Of a DNA stretch of 8,080 nucleotides, positions 6,228 through 8,080 are shown piece by piece. The notes under the pieces are model-generated. The model made no database searches, had not been told where the DNA came from, and saw only the letters and a list, made by a program, of their open reading frames with translations. The DNA lies in the NCBI GenBank assembly GCA_015494165.1, contig WGBS01000032.1, forward strand, positions 1 to 8,080. Reading direction: 5' to 3'. The stretch comes from Gammaproteobacteria bacterium. Its GTDB lineage: Bacteria; Pseudomonadota; Gammaproteobacteria; S144-34. How positions within the stretch are numbered: the first letter of the stretch is position 1; the number at the start of each line of letters is the position of its first letter. A program made the translations under genes and the position numbers.

Positions 6228-6881
6228 ATGCAGGAGCTCACCCTGGTCCAGAAGGTTGCGGTCTGGGCGCTTCCCATCCTTTTCGCGATCACGCTCCACG
6301 AGGTGGCCCACGGCTGGGTGGCGCGCCGCCTGGGCGATTCGACCGCCTGGATGCTGGGGCGCCTCACGCTCAACCCCCTGAAGCACATCGATCCGGTGGG
6401 GACGGTGGTCGTGCCGCTCGTGCTCCTCGCCCTCGGCGGCTTCATCTTCGGCTGGGCCAAGCCGGTGCCCGTCAACTACGCCAACCTGCGCAACCCCAAG
6501 CGTGACATGGCGATCGTGGCCGCTGCCGGCCCGGGGGCCAATCTCCTGATGGCGGTGGGCTGGGCGCTGGTGTTCAAGCTCGCCTTCCTGGGGGCGCAGG
6601 CACTGCCGTGGGCGGCGGTGCCGCTCATGTACATGGCCGGCGCGGGGATCGCCATCAACATCGTGCTCGCGGTGCTGAACCTGCTGCCCGTGCCGCCGCT
6701 CGACGGGGGACGGGTGCTCGCGGGGCTGCTGCCGGACCGCGTCGCGGCCTCCTACGCGCGCCTCGAGCCGTGGGGGCTGCTCATCGTGCTGGCGCTGCTC
6801 GCCACCGGCATGCTCGGGCGCATTCTCGGCCCGCCCATCCACGCCCTCGAGCAGCTCATCTACCGGATCTTCGCGCTCTAG
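6228..6881 (+). CDS. Minimal site-2-protease-like membrane zinc metalloprotease (peptidase M50)
   Basis: Intramembrane protease of the S2P/M50 family, which cleaves transmembrane or membrane-near segments of its substrates; the substrate is unknown. It has 217 residues and about five membrane helices (around 8-30, 57-77, 94-121, 131-155 and 180-200). The zinc motif HEVAH (H24, E25, H28) is in the first helix, and the second motif NLLPVPPLDGGRV (151-163) carries the third zinc ligand D159. The AAAGPGANLLMA segment (98-109) is typical of the family. There is no PDZ or CBS domain, so this is the small type often found beside trpS and the scpA/scpB genes rather than RseP. ATG 6228 is the only nearby start that keeps the first helix and HExxH; the next methionine is residue 43. 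It follows yciO by 43 bases with its own -10 box and precedes trpS by 13 bases. Confidence 0.94.
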   Translation: MQELTLVQKVAVWALPILFAITLHEVAHGWVARRLGDSTAWMLGRLTLNPLKHIDPVGTVVVPLVLLALGGFIFGWAKPVPVNYANLRNPKRDMAIVAAAGPGANLLMAVGWALVFKLAFLGAQALPWAAVPLMYMAGAGIAINIVLAVLNLLPVPPLDGGRVLAGLLPDRVAASYARLEPWGLLIVLALLATGMLGRILGPPIHALEQLIYRIFAL

Positions 6882-6882
6882 C

Positions 6883-6889
6883 GGAGGGG
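6883..6889 (+). promoter_or_regulatory. Ribosome binding site deciding the trpS TTG start
   Basis: GGAGGGG ends five bases before the TTG at 6895. The other in-frame starts, GTG at 6910 and 6931, lie 20 or more bases away, so TTG is the best start. Confidence 0.65.
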
Positions 6890-6894
6890 CCGCC

Positions 6895-8080
6895 TTGCCG
6901 TCCGCAACCGTGCAGACCGCCGGCGAACGGGTGCTCTCGGGCATGCGCCCGACGGGGAGGCTCCATCTCGGCCACTACCATGGCGTGCTGCGCAACTGGG
7001 TCCGCCTGCAGCACGAGCACCAGTGCTTCTTCTTCGTGGCCGACTGGCACGCCCTCACCACGCACTACGAGGACACGGCGGGGCTCGGCGGCCACGTATG
7101 GGACATGGTGATCGACTGGCTCGCAGCCGGCGTGGATCCAGGCGCGGCGACCCTGTTCGTGCAGTCGCGCGTGCCCGAGCACGCCGAGCTGCATCTGCTG
7201 CTGTCCATGATCACGCCGCTCGGCTGGCTCGAGCGCGTGCCGAGCTACAAGGACCAGCAGGCGCAGCTCGCCGACCGCCACCTCGACACCTACGGCTTCC
7301 TGGGCTACCCGCTGCTGCAGGCGGCCGACATCCTCATCTACCGCGCGGGCCTGGTGCCGGTGGGCGAGGACCAGGTGGCGCACGTGGAGCTCACGCGCGA
7401 GGTGGCGCGGCGCTTCAACCACCTCTACGGGCGCGAGCCGGGTTTCGAGGAGAAGGCGGAGGCGGCCATCGCCAAGATGGGCAAGAAGCAGGCGCGCCTC
7501 TACCGCGACCTGCGCCGCCGCTACCAGGAGCGCGGCGACGAGGAGGCGCTCGAGGTGGCGCGCGCCCTGCTCGAGGAGCAGCAGAACCTCACCGTCGGCG
7601 ACCGCGAGCGTCTCTATGGCTACCTCGAGGGCGGCTGGCGCGTGATCCTGCCCGAGCCCGAGGCGCTGCTCACGCCGACGCCGAAGATGCCGGGGCTCGA
7701 CGGGCGCAAGATGTCGAAGTCCTACGGCAACACCGTGGCGCTGCGCGACCCGCCGGAGGAGGTGGCGCGCAAGATCCGCACCATGCCGACCGACCCGGCG
7801 CGCGTGCGCCGAAGCGACCCGGGCGACCCCGAGAAGTGCCCGGTGTGGGAGTGGCACCGGATCTACTCGGACGAGGCGACGCGCGCGTGGGTGCAGGAGG
7901 GCTGCCGCAGCGCCGCCATCGGCTGCGTGGAGTGCAAACAGCGCATCATCGATGCGGTGCTCGCGGAGCTCGAGCCCCTGCAGGCGCGCGCGCGCGAGTA
8001 CGAGGAGGATCCGGAGCTCGTGCGCCGCATCGTCGCCGAGGGCTGCGAGGCGGCGCGCGAGGTGGCGCGCGAGACCATGC
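6895..8080 (+). CDS. trpS: Tryptophanyl-tRNA synthetase with predicted [4Fe-4S] motif (3' end outside window)
   Basis: Class I aminoacyl-tRNA synthetase that charges tRNA-Trp with tryptophan in the cytoplasm. 395 residues are visible and the frame is still open at the edge, so it is longer than E. coli TrpS (334). SGMRPTGRLHLGHYHG (15-30) carries the HIGH-type motif HLGHY (24-28). Other blocks are FFFVADWHALTTHYED (45-60), LGYPLLQAADILIYRAGLVPVGEDQ (136-160, the Trp/ATP site) and RKMSKSYGN (271-279, KMSKS loop). About 66 residues (185-250), highly charged and helical, are inserted before the LPEPEALL segment compared with E. coli. Four cysteines, C315, C337, C344 and C347, are spaced C-x21-C-x6-C-x2-C, close to the [4Fe-4S] site of Thermotoga maritima TrpRS (C-x22-C-x6-C-x2-C) near the anticodon-binding part. 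It starts at TTG 6895 after GGAGGGG, 13 bases after the protease stop, so it is probably cotranscribed with it. Confidence 0.95.
   Translation, partial: MPSATVQTAGERVLSGMRPTGRLHLGHYHGVLRNWVRLQHEHQCFFFVADWHALTTHYEDTAGLGGHVWDMVIDWLAAGVDPGAATLFVQSRVPEHAELHLLLSMITPLGWLERVPSYKDQQAQLADRHLDTYGFLGYPLLQAADILIYRAGLVPVGEDQVAHVELTREVARRFNHLYGREPGFEEKAEAAIAKMGKKQARLYRDLRRRYQERGDEEALEVARALLEEQQNLTVGDRERLYGYLEGGWRVILPEPEALLTPTPKMPGLDGRKMSKSYGNTVALRDPPEEVARKIRTMPTDPARVRRSDPGDPEKCPVWEWHRIYSDEATRAWVQEGCRSAAIGCVECKQRIIDAVLAELEPLQARAREYEEDPELVRRIVAEGCEAAREVARETM

Noticed and set aside
5261..7857. Three long antisense frames (5261-6475, 5961-6944, 6856-7857)
   Set aside because: They lie opposite recognised PHP, yciO, M50 and trpS genes; their translations show repeated Ala/Arg/Gly/His and no domain.
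1..8080. Mobile elements, phage genes, CRISPR arrays, tRNA or rRNA genes, toxin-antitoxin or defence genes
   Set aside because: No direct-repeat arrays, transposase or integrase motifs, or tRNA-like cloverleaf segments were seen, and the gaps are too short to hold them.

Overview
The window is very GC-rich (about 70% by eye), tightly packed and bacterial. It holds eight protein-coding genes, two of them cut by the window edges, and no RNA gene, mobile element or CRISPR array that I can see. The block rnm-like PHP gene, yciO, M50 protease, trpS matches a gene order I know from gammaproteobacteria. With the GC content, this suggests a high-GC gammaproteobacterium, perhaps of the Ectothiorhodospiraceae/Chromatiales type. 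That placement is inference.

Region 1 (1-4243, + strand) is a membrane-transport operon. It contains the C-terminal part of an APC-superfamily amino-acid permease, a full-length Pma1-like (P-IIIA) proton-pumping P-type ATPase, and a TSUP (TauE/SafE) family exporter or permease. The ATPase GTG start overlaps the permease TGA stop (GTGA), and the TSUP gene starts 26 bases after the ATPase stop. A primary proton pump is therefore co-expressed with two secondary carriers, which would suit pH homeostasis or local energisation of uptake. The ATPase has about 50 extra residues in its P domain compared with plant AHA2.

Region 2 (4240-4563, - strand) is a small unrecognised 107-residue protein with a Cys/His-rich centre. 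It converges on the TSUP gene, and the two stop codons share one CTAG. Upstream of it is a short divergent intergenic region (4564-4679), the longest non-coding stretch here, with candidate promoters facing both ways.

Region 3 (4680-8080, + strand) is the housekeeping block: RNase AM-like PHP exonuclease, YciO (overlapping by GTGA), a minimal site-2-protease-like M50 membrane protease with its own promoter, and tryptophanyl-tRNA synthetase (TTG start, cut at the right edge). The synthetase has four cysteines spaced C-x21-C-x6-C-x2-C, almost the [4Fe-4S] motif known from Thermotoga maritima TrpRS.

The PHP and M50 genes both have a sigma70-like -10 hexamer ending 6-7 bases before the ATG and no Shine-Dalgarno sequence. 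They look leaderless. Four other starts in the window (858, 5534, 6895, and 4563 on the minus strand) have clear purine-rich ribosome binding sites. No novel multi-gene defence or mobile system was found. The best leads are the Fe-S TrpRS, the ATPase insert, the leaderless pair, the small Cys/His protein and the transporter operon.
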